Shown here: positions 16,730 through 27,070 of the stretch, piece after piece
Layout of the letters: every line of letters starts with the position of its first letter
Numbering within the stretch: position 1 is the first letter of the stretch
Source: a bacterium
Lineage (GTDB): Bacteria; Fidelibacterota; Marinisomatia; Marinisomatales; JAHJCW01
Assembly (NCBI GenBank): GCA_028282845.1
Contig: JANQGY010000001.1
Location: 62,001-126,000 of the forward strand
DNA length: 64,000 bases
Reading direction: 5' to 3'
Notes under the pieces: model-generated
Told to the model about the DNA's origin: nothing
Databases searched by the model: none
The model's input: the letters and a program-made list of their open reading frames with translations, nothing else
Translations under genes and position numbers: made by a program

Positions 16730-17293
16730 ATGAGAGAATATTTTAAGAATATATGGCAAACTGTAAAGACCCTGTTGACCGGTATGGGCATCACGATAAA
16801 GCATCTGTTCAAGATCCGCAAAGGCAATGTGACTTTGCAGTATCCGGAAGAAAAATGGCCGCGACCGGATCGTAATATCGGTTTTGAACCGGCTAATTAT
16901 AATCTCATCAGATCAAAACTGCATGTTGACATTGAGGACTGCATCGGTTGCCGAAAATGTGAACGGGCTTGTCCTGTGCAATGTATTAAAATTGATACCA
17001 TCAAAGTACCGAAAGGAACTGACTTAGGCAGTACTTCAAACGGAACGCTGAAACGATTATTAGTTCCGCGGTTTGACATTGATATGACGGAATGTATGTA
17101 CTGCAATTTATGCGTTTATCCTTGTCCTGAAGACTGCATCTACATGACCGGCGGTCCTAATTCAGAGAAACAACCGTTGGATTATGAATACGCTCAATAT
17201 GATCGGGATAAATTGATCTATAAATTTGCTACGCTCACCAAAAAAGAGATTAAGAAATATACTACTCCGCCTAAGCAGCAGGAGTTAATATGA
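16730..17293 (+). CDS. nuoI: NADH-quinone oxidoreductase subunit I
   Basis: Ferredoxin-like subunit with two [4Fe-4S] clusters (N6a, N6b). Both cysteine sets are complete: C71-x2-C74-x2-C77-x3-C81-P and C122-x2-C125-x2-C128-x3-C132-P. An insertion of about 40 residues lies between them, usual for this lineage. The 187 residues start with an amphipathic helix. Because nuoEFG are absent, these clusters would be the outermost iron-sulfur centres encoded here and the probable entry point for electrons from an unknown donor (inference). Confidence 0.97.
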   Translation: MREYFKNIWQTVKTLLTGMGITIKHLFKIRKGNVTLQYPEEKWPRPDRNIGFEPANYNLIRSKLHVDIEDCIGCRKCERACPVQCIKIDTIKVPKGTDLGSTSNGTLKRLLVPRFDIDMTECMYCNLCVYPCPEDCIYMTGGPNSEKQPLDYEYAQYDRDKLIYKFATLTKKEIKKYTTPPKQQELI

Positions 17294-17778
17294 TTAATTT
17301 AGTATTTTGGTTTTTCGTCATTTTAATAGTGCTTTCGGCTTTTTCGGTGGTGTTGAATAAAAATTTAATTTATGCCGCAATTTCATTATTGCTAACCTTT
17401 TTAGGAATCGCCGCCTTGTACGTATTCCTGTGGGCGGATTTTATGGCGGGAACACAGGTGTTGATCTATATTGGAGGCATCCTGATATTATTATTATTCG
17501 GAATAATGCTAACTCATAAGATCACCTCGGTTAAAATATCACACACAAGTGTTCAAAAAGGGATTGGTGGAGCAGTTGTTTTAGTCCTGTTTATCGGTTT
17601 ACTTTGGATGATAAAGATCACGCCTTGGAAAATGGAAAGTGCAATGGAACCGGAACAAACTGTTAATACTATCGGCACATTGTTAATGACCGATTTTCTA
17701 CTGCCCTTTGAGGTTGCATCGGTTCTGTTATTAGGTGCTTTAATCGGGGCTGCAGTGCTCGCGAGAAAGGAGAGCTGA
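17290..17778 (+). CDS. nuoJ: NADH-quinone oxidoreductase subunit J
   Basis: Five-helix membrane subunit of complex I (162 residues). FVVLNKNLIYAAISLLLTF-like helix 1/2 and ADFMAGTQVLIYIGGILILL (helix 3, containing the flexible pi-bulge segment in known structures) identify it. A longer hydrophilic loop precedes the last helix. It overlaps nuoI by four bases, and its TGA shares one base with the nuoK ATG (TGATG). Confidence 0.95.
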   Translation: MINLVFWFFVILIVLSAFSVVLNKNLIYAAISLLLTFLGIAALYVFLWADFMAGTQVLIYIGGILILLLFGIMLTHKITSVKISHTSVQKGIGGAVVLVLFIGLLWMIKITPWKMESAMEPEQTVNTIGTLLMTDFLLPFEVASVLLLGALIGAAVLARKES

Positions 17779-18083
17779 TGGATAATTTGCAGGTCTATTT
17801 AATTATTGCGGCCTTGCTCTTCTCCTTGGGTTTATTTGCGGTGATTACCCGTCGTAATGCCATCGCCGTTTTGATGGGTGTTGAGCTGATCCTGAATGCC
17901 GCCAACCTTAATTTAATTGCTTTTGCTCGCTTCGGCGGAATGAATATTACCGGTCATATTTTTGCCTTATTTGTGATCGTATTAGCGGCTGCCGAAGTGG
18001 CTGTGGCATTGGCGATTATTCTAAATATCTATCAGAATTTTAATTCAATCAATGTGGATGAAGCACAGCAGTTGAAACAATGA
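17778..18083 (+). CDS. nuoK: NADH-quinone oxidoreductase subunit K
   Basis: Three-helix antiporter-related subunit of 101 residues. The two conserved membrane glutamates are visible, in GVELILNAANLNL and in LAAAEVAVALAI, which carry the proton path in known complexes. Start shares one base with the nuoJ stop; the end overlaps nuoL by four bases. Confidence 0.97.
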   Translation: MDNLQVYLIIAALLFSLGLFAVITRRNAIAVLMGVELILNAANLNLIAFARFGGMNITGHIFALFVIVLAAAEVAVALAIILNIYQNFNSINVDEAQQLKQ

Positions 18084-20131
18084 ACATTTTCCTACAATAT
18101 ACATTGCTCATTTATTTTTTACCGCTGATTGCATTTGGTATTCAGATTTTTGTCGGTAAACGATTGCCGCGCCAAGGCGATTGGGTTTCGATCGGCGCGG
18201 TACTGACAACTCTGATTCTTTCCTTGGCATTATTTGCCGGAATGCTATTGAATTATAATCCTCATTTTGAGCAGAATTTCTCATTTACCTGGCTTGAGAC
18301 GGCTAACTTTAAAATAACGATGGGTTTCCTGATTGATAACATTACAATTATAATGTTATTAGTCGTGGCAATCGTATCGTCGGCAAGCCACATATTTTCA
18401 CTTAAATATATGGCAGGCGATCCGCGCTATTCACGATTTTACGCTTACCTCTCATTATTTACGTTCAGTATGAACGGTATAGTGTTGGCAAACAGCCTGA
18501 TGCTACTTTACATGAGTTGGGAGTTGGTGGGATTGAGCTCCTATTTATTGATCGGATTTTGGTTCGAAAAAGATTCCGTTGCCAATGCCGGGAAGAAAGC
18601 TTTCCTTACCAACCGCGTGGGCGATATTGGCTTTTTCATTGGTATTATGTTGCTGTTTACCGCTATCGGTTCATTCTCATACTCTGATATTTTTGCCGGT
18701 GTTGCCGATGGCAGAATAACCGGCACATTGCTAACCTTAGCCGGAATTGGATTGTTCATGGGTGCGGTTGGCAAATCCGCTCAGTTCCCTTTGCATATTT
18801 GGTTGCCGGATGCCATGGAAGGTCCTACTCCGGTTTCGGCTTTGATTCATGCCGCAACTATGGTAGCAGCCGGTGTATTTATGATGGTCAGAGTATTTCC
18901 TATTCTTACACCCGACGCCCAAATTTTAATCGCCTATATTGGCGGATTCACAGCATTATTCGCCGCTACCATTGCTATTACGAGAACTGATATAAAGCAG
19001 GTTTTGGCTTATTCCACGCTTAGTCAATTAGGTTATATGATAATGGTGGTGGGAACCGGTGCCTATATTGCAGCTTTCTTCCATCTTGTGATCCATGCCA
19101 TGTTCAAGGCTAATTTATTTTATGGCGCCGGCAGCGTTATTCATGGTATGCACCATGCTTTACATGATTTAAAGGATCACAAAACCGATCCGCAGGATAT
19201 GCGTAATATGGGCGGTTTAAAGGCTAAGATGCCGATAACATTTTGGGCGATGTTAATATCATCCTTGGCAATTTCAGGAATACCATTCTTCTCCGGATTT
19301 TTATCTAAGGATGCAATTTTAGCCGGCACACTTGCCCTTGTTGAGCGAACTCATTCGCACCATTTATTGCTAATCTTTGGCTTTGGTGCCGCACTGCTCA
19401 CGGCTTTCTATATGTTCCGGATGATATTTATAACATTCTACAACCAACCAAGCAGACCTCAAATATTCGCAAGGATGAAGGAATCGCCCAGGGCGATGCT
19501 GATCCCGCTGATTGTGTTGAGCGTGTTAAGCGTCTATATTTTTTATACCTTACCGAATATTAATCCGTTATCGGATAAAGGTTGGTTCACCCATTTAGTG
19601 GAAGCCAAAGAATCGCTTGTGCCGGGCGGGATTAATCCGACAGTACATGATATTGAAGAAAGTATCCATCACAGCCATACTCCGGCTATGATAACATCCT
19701 TAATCGTTGCCGCTATGGGATTGTTATTGGCATGGTTAATGTATTTCAAAAAAACATTATCGGCTGAGGTTTGGGCTAAACGGTTGAAGCCTTTATATAA
19801 TCTTTCATACAACAAGTATTATATTGATGAAATTTATAATAAGGTTTTATACCGACCGTTCTTGAAATTAGCGGATTGGGTTGCCTATTTGGATTGGAAT
19901 GTTTATGATAAATACTTTATAAATGGCTTTGGCAAGGTTACCGTGTGGCTAGCAAAAATAGTCGGTATTGCCGATTATGAAGGTTTGGATCAGGGGGTTG
20001 TAGATAGTTTTGGTCGCGGCACTAAACGCTTAGGCGGATCATTGAAAAAATTACAGACCGGAAAAATCCAAAGCTACATTTTATTCGCTGCTTTGGCGGT
20101 TGTCATAATTTTGATTTTGCAGGTATTATAA
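18080..20131 (+). CDS. nuoL: NADH-quinone oxidoreductase subunit L
   Basis: Largest antiporter-like proton-pumping subunit (683 residues, about 16 membrane helices). Seen: MSWELVGLSSYLLIGFW with the key glutamate in the fifth helix region, LPDAMEGPTPVSALIHAATM with the conserved lysine/histidine region nearby, and a long C-terminal extension (about 560-683) that corresponds to the lateral helix clamping the membrane arm. The length is slightly above that of E. coli NuoL (about 613). The ATG overlaps nuoK; nuoM begins 18 bases downstream with an AAGGA site. Confidence 0.97.
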   Translation: MNIFLQYTLLIYFLPLIAFGIQIFVGKRLPRQGDWVSIGAVLTTLILSLALFAGMLLNYNPHFEQNFSFTWLETANFKITMGFLIDNITIIMLLVVAIVSSASHIFSLKYMAGDPRYSRFYAYLSLFTFSMNGIVLANSLMLLYMSWELVGLSSYLLIGFWFEKDSVANAGKKAFLTNRVGDIGFFIGIMLLFTAIGSFSYSDIFAGVADGRITGTLLTLAGIGLFMGAVGKSAQFPLHIWLPDAMEGPTPVSALIHAATMVAAGVFMMVRVFPILTPDAQILIAYIGGFTALFAATIAITRTDIKQVLAYSTLSQLGYMIMVVGTGAYIAAFFHLVIHAMFKANLFYGAGSVIHGMHHALHDLKDHKTDPQDMRNMGGLKAKMPITFWAMLISSLAISGIPFFSGFLSKDAILAGTLALVERTHSHHLLLIFGFGAALLTAFYMFRMIFITFYNQPSRPQIFARMKESPRAMLIPLIVLSVLSVYIFYTLPNINPLSDKGWFTHLVEAKESLVPGGINPTVHDIEESIHHSHTPAMITSLIVAAMGLLLAWLMYFKKTLSAEVWAKRLKPLYNLSYNKYYIDEIYNKVLYRPFLKLADWVAYLDWNVYDKYFINGFGKVTVWLAKIVGIADYEGLDQGVVDSFGRGTKRLGGSLKKLQTGKIQSYILFAALAVVIILILQVL

Positions 20132-20149
20132 GATTTAAAAGGAATTATT

Positions 20150-21700
20150 ATGGATTTTAATATTTTAAGTTTACTTATTTGGTTGCCGATCATCGGGATG
20201 GTAGCAATTGCATTCATACCAAGAGAACAGGAGGAGGTAATCAAGATTGTGGCTGCAGTAGCCACAGGATTGCAGCTATTCTTAGCAATTTTATTATGGA
20301 TGCAATTCGATAAGACGGCAATTGGATTTCAATTTACTGAAAAATATACCTGGATCCCGTCATTTAATATTTTTTATACCTTAGGCGTAGATGGTTTGAG
20401 CTTGCCAATGGTGATCCTGACACCGCTATTATCTTTTTTAGCGATATTTGTGAGCTGGAATATAAAGCGAGCTGTCAAAGGTTATTTTGCGCTGTTTTTG
20501 CTGCTTGATACCGGTATGATGGGTGTTTTCCTCGCGTTAGATTTCTTCTTATTTTATGTATTTTGGGAAGTTATGCTGTTGCCGATGTATTTCCTGATTG
20601 GGATGTGGGGTGGACCGCAACGGGTGTATGCAGCAATCAAATTTTTCCTATTTACTTTAGTCGGTTCAGTTCTGATGCTGATTGCGATTTTAGCCTTGTA
20701 CTTTACCTGCGGACAAACCTTTGATATGGTCACTTTGATGCAAACTGCACCGGAGGCGCTGAGTGGTGTGTTATGGTGGGGGGTGAGTGCTATCAAAGTG
20801 ATCTGGATATTGTTATTTATCGGCTTTGCGATCAAAGTGCCGGTGTTTCCATTGCATACTTGGTTGCCGTTAGCTCATGTTGAAGCTCCAACGGCTATAT
20901 CGGTGATTCTTGCCGGCGTGTTGTTGAAAATGGGTGTTTATGGCATGCTCAGAGTAAATTATGGAATGCTGCCTGAAGCGGTATGGTGGTTTGCCGGAGC
21001 ATTGGCTGTTTTGGGCTTAATAAATGTATTGTGGGGAGGTTTGGCAGCCTTAGCCCAAAAAGATTTAAAGAAAATGGTGGCATACTCAAGTATCAATCAC
21101 CTGGGCTACGCTTTAATGGGTATGGCAGCCGTAATTGCAGCGTTAGAAGTCAATGGCGGTAATTACGCTGCGGCGGAAGCAGGCTTGAGCGGGGCAGTTT
21201 TCCAAATGTTCAATCACGGAACTATATCGGCCATGCTATTTATTCTTGCCGGTGTTGTCTATGACCGTGCTCACCATCGTGAGATTGCCGGCTTTGGCGG
21301 ACTTGCCAAGCAAATGCCGGTTTACGCCGGTGTTACGGCGATCGCTTTTTTTGCGGGATTAGGATTGCCGTCACTGTCAGGCTTCATTAGCGAATTTATG
21401 TGTTTCGTCGGCGCTTTTCCGGTTTTTAGAACGATAGTGATCATCGGCACATTAGGCATCCTGATAAACGCTGCTTATTTCTTAAGAGCCTATCAGAAAA
21501 TATTTTTTGGACAATTAAATAAAAAATATGCCGATATGCCGGAAATCAACGGACGCGAATTATTTACCTTAATTCCCTTAGCGGTGATAACATTCATTTT
21601 TGGAGTATATCCGGCACCATTCCTGAATATAATCAAGGTTACTATTTCAGGACTCGTTGAACACGTAGTAACCTTAGGCGGAATGGTAGGAGTATTTTAA
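20150..21700 (+). CDS. nuoM: NADH-quinone oxidoreductase subunit M
   Basis: Second antiporter-like proton-pumping subunit (516 residues, about 14 helices). FWEVMLLPMYFLIGMWGG contains the essential membrane glutamate and VFPLHTWLPLAHVEAPTAIS the conserved helix 7/8 region; a lysine follows in LLKMGVYGMLR. It is distinguished from NuoL by its missing lateral-helix extension. AAGGAATTATT precedes the ATG. Confidence 0.97.
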   Translation: MDFNILSLLIWLPIIGMVAIAFIPREQEEVIKIVAAVATGLQLFLAILLWMQFDKTAIGFQFTEKYTWIPSFNIFYTLGVDGLSLPMVILTPLLSFLAIFVSWNIKRAVKGYFALFLLLDTGMMGVFLALDFFLFYVFWEVMLLPMYFLIGMWGGPQRVYAAIKFFLFTLVGSVLMLIAILALYFTCGQTFDMVTLMQTAPEALSGVLWWGVSAIKVIWILLFIGFAIKVPVFPLHTWLPLAHVEAPTAISVILAGVLLKMGVYGMLRVNYGMLPEAVWWFAGALAVLGLINVLWGGLAALAQKDLKKMVAYSSINHLGYALMGMAAVIAALEVNGGNYAAAEAGLSGAVFQMFNHGTISAMLFILAGVVYDRAHHREIAGFGGLAKQMPVYAGVTAIAFFAGLGLPSLSGFISEFMCFVGAFPVFRTIVIIGTLGILINAAYFLRAYQKIFFGQLNKKYADMPEINGRELFTLIPLAVITFIFGVYPAPFLNIIKVTISGLVEHVVTLGGMVGVF

Positions 21701-21712
21701 TCAAAGCATATA

Positions 21713-23206
21713 ATGAATAATATTCAAAGTATAAGATTATTTATTCCTGAATTAATAATTGTAGTGACAATTCTAATTGGCATTATTGCTGATTTGATAT
21801 ATTCCCGGCAAAAATCATTCAAGGTCGGATATTGGATTTTGGGCGGATTGATCCTATCATTGTTTGCCGTACTAATGCATGACGAGCATAATGTTCTAAC
21901 GCTATTTACGGATATGGTTACCTTGGATCCCTTTGCCGTATTATTAAAAACAATTATATTGATTTCAACCATCTTAGTTGTGATTATAAGCCGATATAAT
22001 AATGAATTTAATAATTATCGTACCGGTGAATACCACATACTGATTGCAATAACGGTGTTTGGTATGATGCTTATGGTCTCAGCTGTTGATATTCTTCTGA
22101 TCTATTTGGCGATCGAGATCGTTTCGATCATGTCCTTTGTATTAGCCGGTTATCTTAAACAGAATAAACGGTCCAACGAATCGGCTTTGAAATATGTGAT
22201 CTATGGTGCTTTTTCCTCGGGACTGATGTTGTTTGGAATGAGCATTTTATTTGGAATGACCGGTTCGACAAAATTGTACTTGATAGCTAATTCTTTAGCG
22301 CAGTTGGGTCCGGCATCAAATTTTGCTATGATAATTGCATTAGTACTTATTTTAGCTGGTTTTGCTTACAAAATATCTGTTGTACCTTTCCATTTTTGGA
22401 CCCCCGATGTATATGAAGGAGCACCGACAACAATCACAGCTTTTTTATCGGTGGCACCGAAAGCAGCCGGTTTTGCAGTATTGATCAGATTCTTTCACAT
22501 TGTTTTTGGTGATGCCGGTGCCATGCAAGCAGGTAATTGGATCACGTTAACCGACATTCCGTGGGGTCAAATCTTAGCCCTATTGTCTGTGTTGACAATG
22601 ACATTGGGCAATGTAGTGGCAATTCAACAGTCTAATATTAAACGCATGCTTGCTTACTCCAGTATTGCACATGCCGGTTATATGTTAATGGTCATTCCGG
22701 TGCTGTCAACAGAAAGTATTTTTGCGATCGCCTTCTATATATTTGTTTATACGATTATGAATTTGGGAGCTTTCTTCGTAGTAATTGCAGTTAAAAATGA
22801 CACAGGCGGAGAGACTTTTGATGACTATACCGGCATCGGTTGGCGAATGCCGCTAATCGGCATTATTATGACGATATTCATGTTCTCATTAACCGGCCTG
22901 CCGCCGACAGCCGGATTTATAGGAAAATTTTACTTATTCGCGGCATTAATCAAAGGCGGCACACAATTTTATTGGTTGGCTTTTGTAGGTGTAATCAATA
23001 GTGTTATTTCATTATACTATTATATGCGGGTAGTGAAAGTGATGTATTTTGATGGTGATTCACAGAAAGAATTAGCGCGACCGGTTTTACCGATCACGTC
23101 AATACTGATAGTTTTAGCATTTACTACAATTCTATTTGGTATCTATTGGGCACCATTAAGCGATTGGATTAGAAATTCTCTTATATTTTACATTTCAAGT
23201 TTGTAA
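21713..23206 (+). CDS. nuoN: NADH-quinone oxidoreductase subunit N
   Basis: Third antiporter-like subunit (497 residues). AIEIVSIMSFVLAGYLKQNKRSN and VPFHFWTPDVYEGAPTTITAFL match NuoN, with the lysine-bearing SVAPKAAGFAVL following. It ends the nuo operon; no strong terminator is visible in the 37 bases before nqrA, so read-through into nqr is possible. Confidence 0.97.
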   Translation: MNNIQSIRLFIPELIIVVTILIGIIADLIYSRQKSFKVGYWILGGLILSLFAVLMHDEHNVLTLFTDMVTLDPFAVLLKTIILISTILVVIISRYNNEFNNYRTGEYHILIAITVFGMMLMVSAVDILLIYLAIEIVSIMSFVLAGYLKQNKRSNESALKYVIYGAFSSGLMLFGMSILFGMTGSTKLYLIANSLAQLGPASNFAMIIALVLILAGFAYKISVVPFHFWTPDVYEGAPTTITAFLSVAPKAAGFAVLIRFFHIVFGDAGAMQAGNWITLTDIPWGQILALLSVLTMTLGNVVAIQQSNIKRMLAYSSIAHAGYMLMVIPVLSTESIFAIAFYIFVYTIMNLGAFFVVIAVKNDTGGETFDDYTGIGWRMPLIGIIMTIFMFSLTGLPPTAGFIGKFYLFAALIKGGTQFYWLAFVGVINSVISLYYYMRVVKVMYFDGDSQKELARPVLPITSILIVLAFTTILFGIYWAPLSDWIRNSLIFYISSL

Positions 23207-23229
23207 TTTAAGTTTGTTAATTCCCTGAT

Positions 23230-23235
23230 TATAAT
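23230..23235 (+). promoter_or_regulatory. Candidate -10 box just ahead of nqrA
   Basis: A perfect TATAAT lies 8 bases before the nqrA ATG, with no Shine-Dalgarno sequence between. Used as a -10 element it would start transcription at or next to the ATG and give a nearly leaderless message. No convincing -35 element is found 16-18 bases upstream, so it may be chance in AT-rich DNA. Confidence 0.2.
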
Positions 23236-23243
23236 TAGTATAA

Positions 23244-24596
23244 ATGGCACAGATTAAAATACGCAAAGGCCACTCGCTTAAGATTGCCGGCGTCCCTGAA
23301 AATATAATCAAAGAAAACTTGATAACTACTCAGGTTTCCATGCGTCCTGTGGAATTTCGTTATACTAAACCTAAACTAACGGTCGCCGAAGGCGATAGGG
23401 TTAATCGCGGAACAGCTTTGTTCTTTGACAAAACAACTCCCGACTTTAATTGGGCATCACCTGCCTCAGGAACTGTCAAGAAAATCAAATTTGGCGCTCG
23501 ACGTGTTATCGAAAAAATTGTAATTGAAATAGATAAACATGAAGATGAGTATTTAGGTGATAGTTTTACACTTGAGCAGATAGCGGCATTATCAGCCGAC
23601 AGAATCAAGACTATTATTTCAAAAGCTAATTTATGGCATCTGTTACGTCAAAGACCATTTAACCGTGTGGTGGATCCAAAGGATAAACCACGCGATATTT
23701 TCATTTCAGCCTACAACACCGCCCCTCTATCACCAAACCTTGAGTTGATATTGCAAGGTAATAAAGACTATTTACAAGCCGGAATTAATGTTTTAAATAA
23801 TCTCACAGATGGAAAAGTTAATATAGGTGTGCCGGCAAAAAATTCCATCAAAGAGTTAAATAATTTAAGTAATTGTGAAACCCATCAGATTTCCGGACCT
23901 CATCCGGCCGGCAATGTCGGGATACAGATCCATCATATTGCACCGCTTAAGCCCGGTGACAAGATTTGGACAATAACAATTCAGCACCTGATAATATTAG
24001 GTAAATTATTTTTAACCGGAAAATTTGACCCGACGATCATAGTCAGTATTGGTGGTCCGGGAGCGAAAGTGCCAACCCATGTCAAAACAAGAATCGGGGC
24101 AAGTATCGGTAGTTTAATAGAGGGGCAAATTGGTGGTGGAGATTTTAGGATAATCAGCGGTGATGTGCTGACCGGAAGACGTGTTGAAGAAGATGATTTC
24201 TTAGGATTTTATGATACAGTAATATCAATTTTACAGGTAGATCGTTCAAGACCTTTCCTTGGATGGTTTCAACCCGGTTCATCTAAGCGCTCATACAGCT
24301 TGACCAATTCATTCCTTACTTTCAAAAAACAAGCATTCAATTTTAGCACCAAACAGAATGGCAGTCAGCGTGCTATGGTCCCGATTGATGCTTGGGAAAA
24401 TGTTCTGCCGATGGACATCCTGCCAAATCCACTTTATCGCAGCATTTTAGCGGCGGATATCGAAGAAATGGAAAAGTTAGGAATTTGGGAATGCGATGAA
24501 GAAGATTTTGCATTATGTAGTTTTGCCTGTCCGAGCAAGATTGATGTTGGCGCAGCAATTCGTCAGGGATTGGATTTAATGTGGATGGAAGGATAA
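23244..24596 (+). CDS. nqrA: Na+-translocating NADH:quinone reductase subunit A
   Basis: Peripheral cytoplasmic subunit of Na+-NQR, thought to take part in quinone binding (450 residues). The N terminus has LKIAGVPENIIKE, then a biotinyl/lipoyl-like fold (GDRVNRGTALFFDKTTPDFNWASPASGTV). Later ISGPHPAGNVGIQIHHIAP is family-typical. It is the first gene of nqrABCDEF, 37 bases after nuoN. No ribosome binding site is apparent. Confidence 0.96.
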   Translation: MAQIKIRKGHSLKIAGVPENIIKENLITTQVSMRPVEFRYTKPKLTVAEGDRVNRGTALFFDKTTPDFNWASPASGTVKKIKFGARRVIEKIVIEIDKHEDEYLGDSFTLEQIAALSADRIKTIISKANLWHLLRQRPFNRVVDPKDKPRDIFISAYNTAPLSPNLELILQGNKDYLQAGINVLNNLTDGKVNIGVPAKNSIKELNNLSNCETHQISGPHPAGNVGIQIHHIAPLKPGDKIWTITIQHLIILGKLFLTGKFDPTIIVSIGGPGAKVPTHVKTRIGASIGSLIEGQIGGGDFRIISGDVLTGRRVEEDDFLGFYDTVISILQVDRSRPFLGWFQPGSSKRSYSLTNSFLTFKKQAFNFSTKQNGSQRAMVPIDAWENVLPMDILPNPLYRSILAADIEEMEKLGIWECDEEDFALCSFACPSKIDVGAAIRQGLDLMWMEG

Positions 24597-24597
24597 T

Positions 24598-25773
24598 ATG
24601 AAATTCTTTTTGAATATATTAAATAAAGTCCGTCCGCATTTTAAAGGTGAAGGAAAATTAAAGCGGTATTATCCATTTTTTGAAGCGGTTGATACATTAA
24701 CATTTTGGACAAACGACCAAACAAAATCCGGCCCTCATATTCGTGATAGTATTGATCTGAAAAGAACTATGATAATGGTTATAGTTGCAATGATTCCGGC
24801 AACTATATTTGGAATAATCAATGTTGGCTATCAGCATGCGTTAGCTTTGGGAATTGAACGCGGATGGCTGGCAAATTTTTGGATAGGATTGCAATCCTAT
24901 TTACCGATCATGGTAGTTGGTTATGCTACCGGATTCTTCTGGGAACTACTGTTCCCGATAATCCGGAAACAGGAAGTTGATGAAGGATTCTTTGTTACCG
25001 GATGGCTGATTCCTTTGATTCTTCCGCCAACAATTCCACTTTGGCAGATGGTTGTAGCAACGAGTTTTGGTGTAGTAATTGGTAAAATGATTTTCGGCGG
25101 CTCCGGTCGGAATATCTTTAATCCGGCATTGCTTACACGGGCATATATTTTCTTTGCCTATCCGGGACGAATTTCCGGTGATGAAGTTTGGGTAAAAACC
25201 GTTGATGGTTTCTCGGGTGCTACGCCCTTGGCAGTTCCGGTTGCAAATCCCGGAGCCGATGCGGTTACGGTATTGAACAATGTTTCCCAATTCGATTATT
25301 CGTGGTTCAACATGTTTATAGGCTGGATACCCGGATCGGTCGGGGAGACTTCGGCATTGATGATATTGCTTGGTGCAGCCTTCTTAATATATACAAAAAT
25401 CGGTTCATGGCGTATAATGGCAGGTGCTGTTATTGGTTTGGTGGCAACCGCTTTTCTAACCAATTTATTAGCCGGTGGTTCAACAAATACGATGTTAACA
25501 CTACCGCCACATTATCATTTAGTTATGGGTGGATTTTTATTCGGTACAGCATTTATGGCAACTGATCCTGTATCAGCAGCATACACTAATCGTGGAAGAT
25601 GGATATATGGAATATTGATCGGTTTATTAACCGTTGTAATAAGAGCGGTAAATCCGGCTTATCCTGAGGGCACGATGCTGGCAATATTATTAATGAATGC
25701 GTTTGCACCTTTGATTGATTATTTTGTAGTGCAGGGGAACATGAAGAAAAGGATGGCACGCTATGCGGAGTAA
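24598..25773 (+). CDS. nqrB: Na+-translocating NADH:quinone reductase subunit B
   Basis: Core membrane subunit that carries covalent FMN and forms the Na+ path (391 residues, about ten helices). The FMN attachment motif DGFSGATPLA is intact, Thr209 being the expected ester-linked residue (Thr236 in the Vibrio enzyme, from memory). GSGRNIFNPALLTRAYIFFAYPG and FMATDPVSAAYTNRGRWIYG are strong family blocks. It starts one base after the nqrA stop and overlaps nqrC by 11 bases. The flavin transferase ApbE is encoded downstream. Confidence 0.97.
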   Translation: MKFFLNILNKVRPHFKGEGKLKRYYPFFEAVDTLTFWTNDQTKSGPHIRDSIDLKRTMIMVIVAMIPATIFGIINVGYQHALALGIERGWLANFWIGLQSYLPIMVVGYATGFFWELLFPIIRKQEVDEGFFVTGWLIPLILPPTIPLWQMVVATSFGVVIGKMIFGGSGRNIFNPALLTRAYIFFAYPGRISGDEVWVKTVDGFSGATPLAVPVANPGADAVTVLNNVSQFDYSWFNMFIGWIPGSVGETSALMILLGAAFLIYTKIGSWRIMAGAVIGLVATAFLTNLLAGGSTNTMLTLPPHYHLVMGGFLFGTAFMATDPVSAAYTNRGRWIYGILIGLLTVVIRAVNPAYPEGTMLAILLMNAFAPLIDYFVVQGNMKKRMARYAE

Positions 25774-26446
25774 TTTGTATATCTTATTATTTATGACTGC
25801 CATTACGATTGTTCTTGGCTTTATGCTATCAATTGCAGCAACCTCTTTAGAAGCAAGACAAGATTTTAATGTTGAAGTTGATATAAAGAAAAATATCCTA
25901 AGCTCCTTGAATATTCCGGAGGATAAGGATCAGAAAATTAGTCAGGAAGAAATTGAAAAATTATATGATGAAAATATTTTGACGATAAATGTCGGTGAAG
26001 ATGGAAAACGAATCGAAACAGGTGGTATTCCTGTGTATATCGCAGGAGAGAGCGATGAGATATCAGGTTATTCAATTCCGGTTTCCGGTAAGGGTTTGTG
26101 GTCGACAATTTACGGTTATATTGCGCTAGAATCGGATGGCGAAACTGTAAAAGGAATAAAATTTTATAAACATGGTGAGACGCCCGGCCTTGGTGGTGAG
26201 TTGGAAAAAGAGTGGTTTACATCAAATTATATTGGTAAGAAAATTTATGATCCGAGCGGTGGGTTGGTAAGTATTGAGATTGTTAAAGGTGTTGTTAATC
26301 CGAACAATGAAAAGGCAATTCACCAAGTAGATGGCATATCAGGATCGACTCTAACCACTAAAGGTATGAATCAATTCATAAAAGAGGATTTAGAAACCTA
26401 CAAGCCATTCTTAGATCGTGTGCGAGCGGGTGAGGTGATATTATGA
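25763..26446 (+). CDS. nqrC: Na+-translocating NADH:quinone reductase subunit C
   Basis: Single-anchor subunit with a periplasmic FMN-binding domain (227 residues). Membrane helix at about 5-27; the flavinylation site [12 protein letters not shown] lies near residues 190-201, with Thr196 as the likely FMN-linked residue. [16 protein letters not shown] is the characteristic FMN-domain block. It overlaps nqrB by 11 bases and nqrD by four. Confidence 0.96.
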   Translation: MRSNLYILLFMTAITIVLGFMLSIAATSLEARQDFNVEVDIKKNILSSLNIPEDKDQKISQEEIEKLYDENILTINVGEDGKRIETGGIPVYIAGESDEISGYSIPVSGKGLWSTIYGYIALESDGETVKGIKFYKHGETPGLGGELEKEWFTSNYIGKKIYDPSGGLVSIEIVKGVVNPNNEKAIHQVDGISGSTLTTKGMNQFIKEDLETYKPFLDRVRAGEVIL

Positions 26447-27069
26447 GCATATTGAGTAAGAAATCTAAAGTTGCCTTAACCGATCCTATGCTTGGGAATA
26501 ATCCGATCTCGGTTCAAGTATTGGGGATTTGTTCCGCACTCGCAGTTACCGTCAAAATGGAAACAGCGATTGTAATGACGTTAGCAGTAATATTTGTTCT
26601 AACGATGTCTAATACAATAGTATCCCTCTTAAGGAATTTTATTCCAAACCGCGTTCGTATTATTGTAATGCTAGCTGTTATCGCTTCATTGGTGATTTTA
26701 ACAGATCAGATTTTAAAAGCCTATGTCTATGACATAAGTAAACAATTATCAGTATTCGTGGGTTTGATCATTACAAATTGTATTGTAATGGGCAGAGCCG
26801 AAGCGTTTGCTACCAAAAATTCAGTCGGTCAATCATTTTTAGATGGCTTTGGCAACGCATTGGGGTATGGAATATATTTGTTGGCAGTGTCCTTCTTCCG
26901 TGAGTTATTTGGTAGTGGCACGGTTTTGAATTTTCAAGTTATACCTGACTCATTTTATGCAGGTGGATATGAAAATGTCGGATTATTCGTACTATCGCCG
27001 GGAGCGTTTATCATTCTTGGTTTGATTATATGGTTCCAAAGTACAATAACAAAATTCGAAGAGGATTAA
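26443..27069 (+). CDS. nqrD: Na+-translocating NADH:quinone reductase subunit D
   Basis: Six-helix membrane subunit (208 residues). It forms, together with NqrE, an intramembrane iron centre. The paired half-site cysteines are visible in [15 protein letters not shown] and [28 protein letters not shown] is diagnostic for NqrD rather than RnfE. Overlaps nqrC by four bases; nqrE begins one base after the stop. Confidence 0.96.
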   Translation: MSILSKKSKVALTDPMLGNNPISVQVLGICSALAVTVKMETAIVMTLAVIFVLTMSNTIVSLLRNFIPNRVRIIVMLAVIASLVILTDQILKAYVYDISKQLSVFVGLIITNCIVMGRAEAFATKNSVGQSFLDGFGNALGYGIYLLAVSFFRELFGSGTVLNFQVIPDSFYAGGYENVGLFVLSPGAFIILGLIIWFQSTITKFEED

Positions 27070-27070
27070 G

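Noticed and set aside
24946-25290. 114-codon minus-strand open frame within nqrB
   Set aside because: Lies wholly inside conserved nqrB, including the codons for the FMN site; no start signal or recognisable motif.
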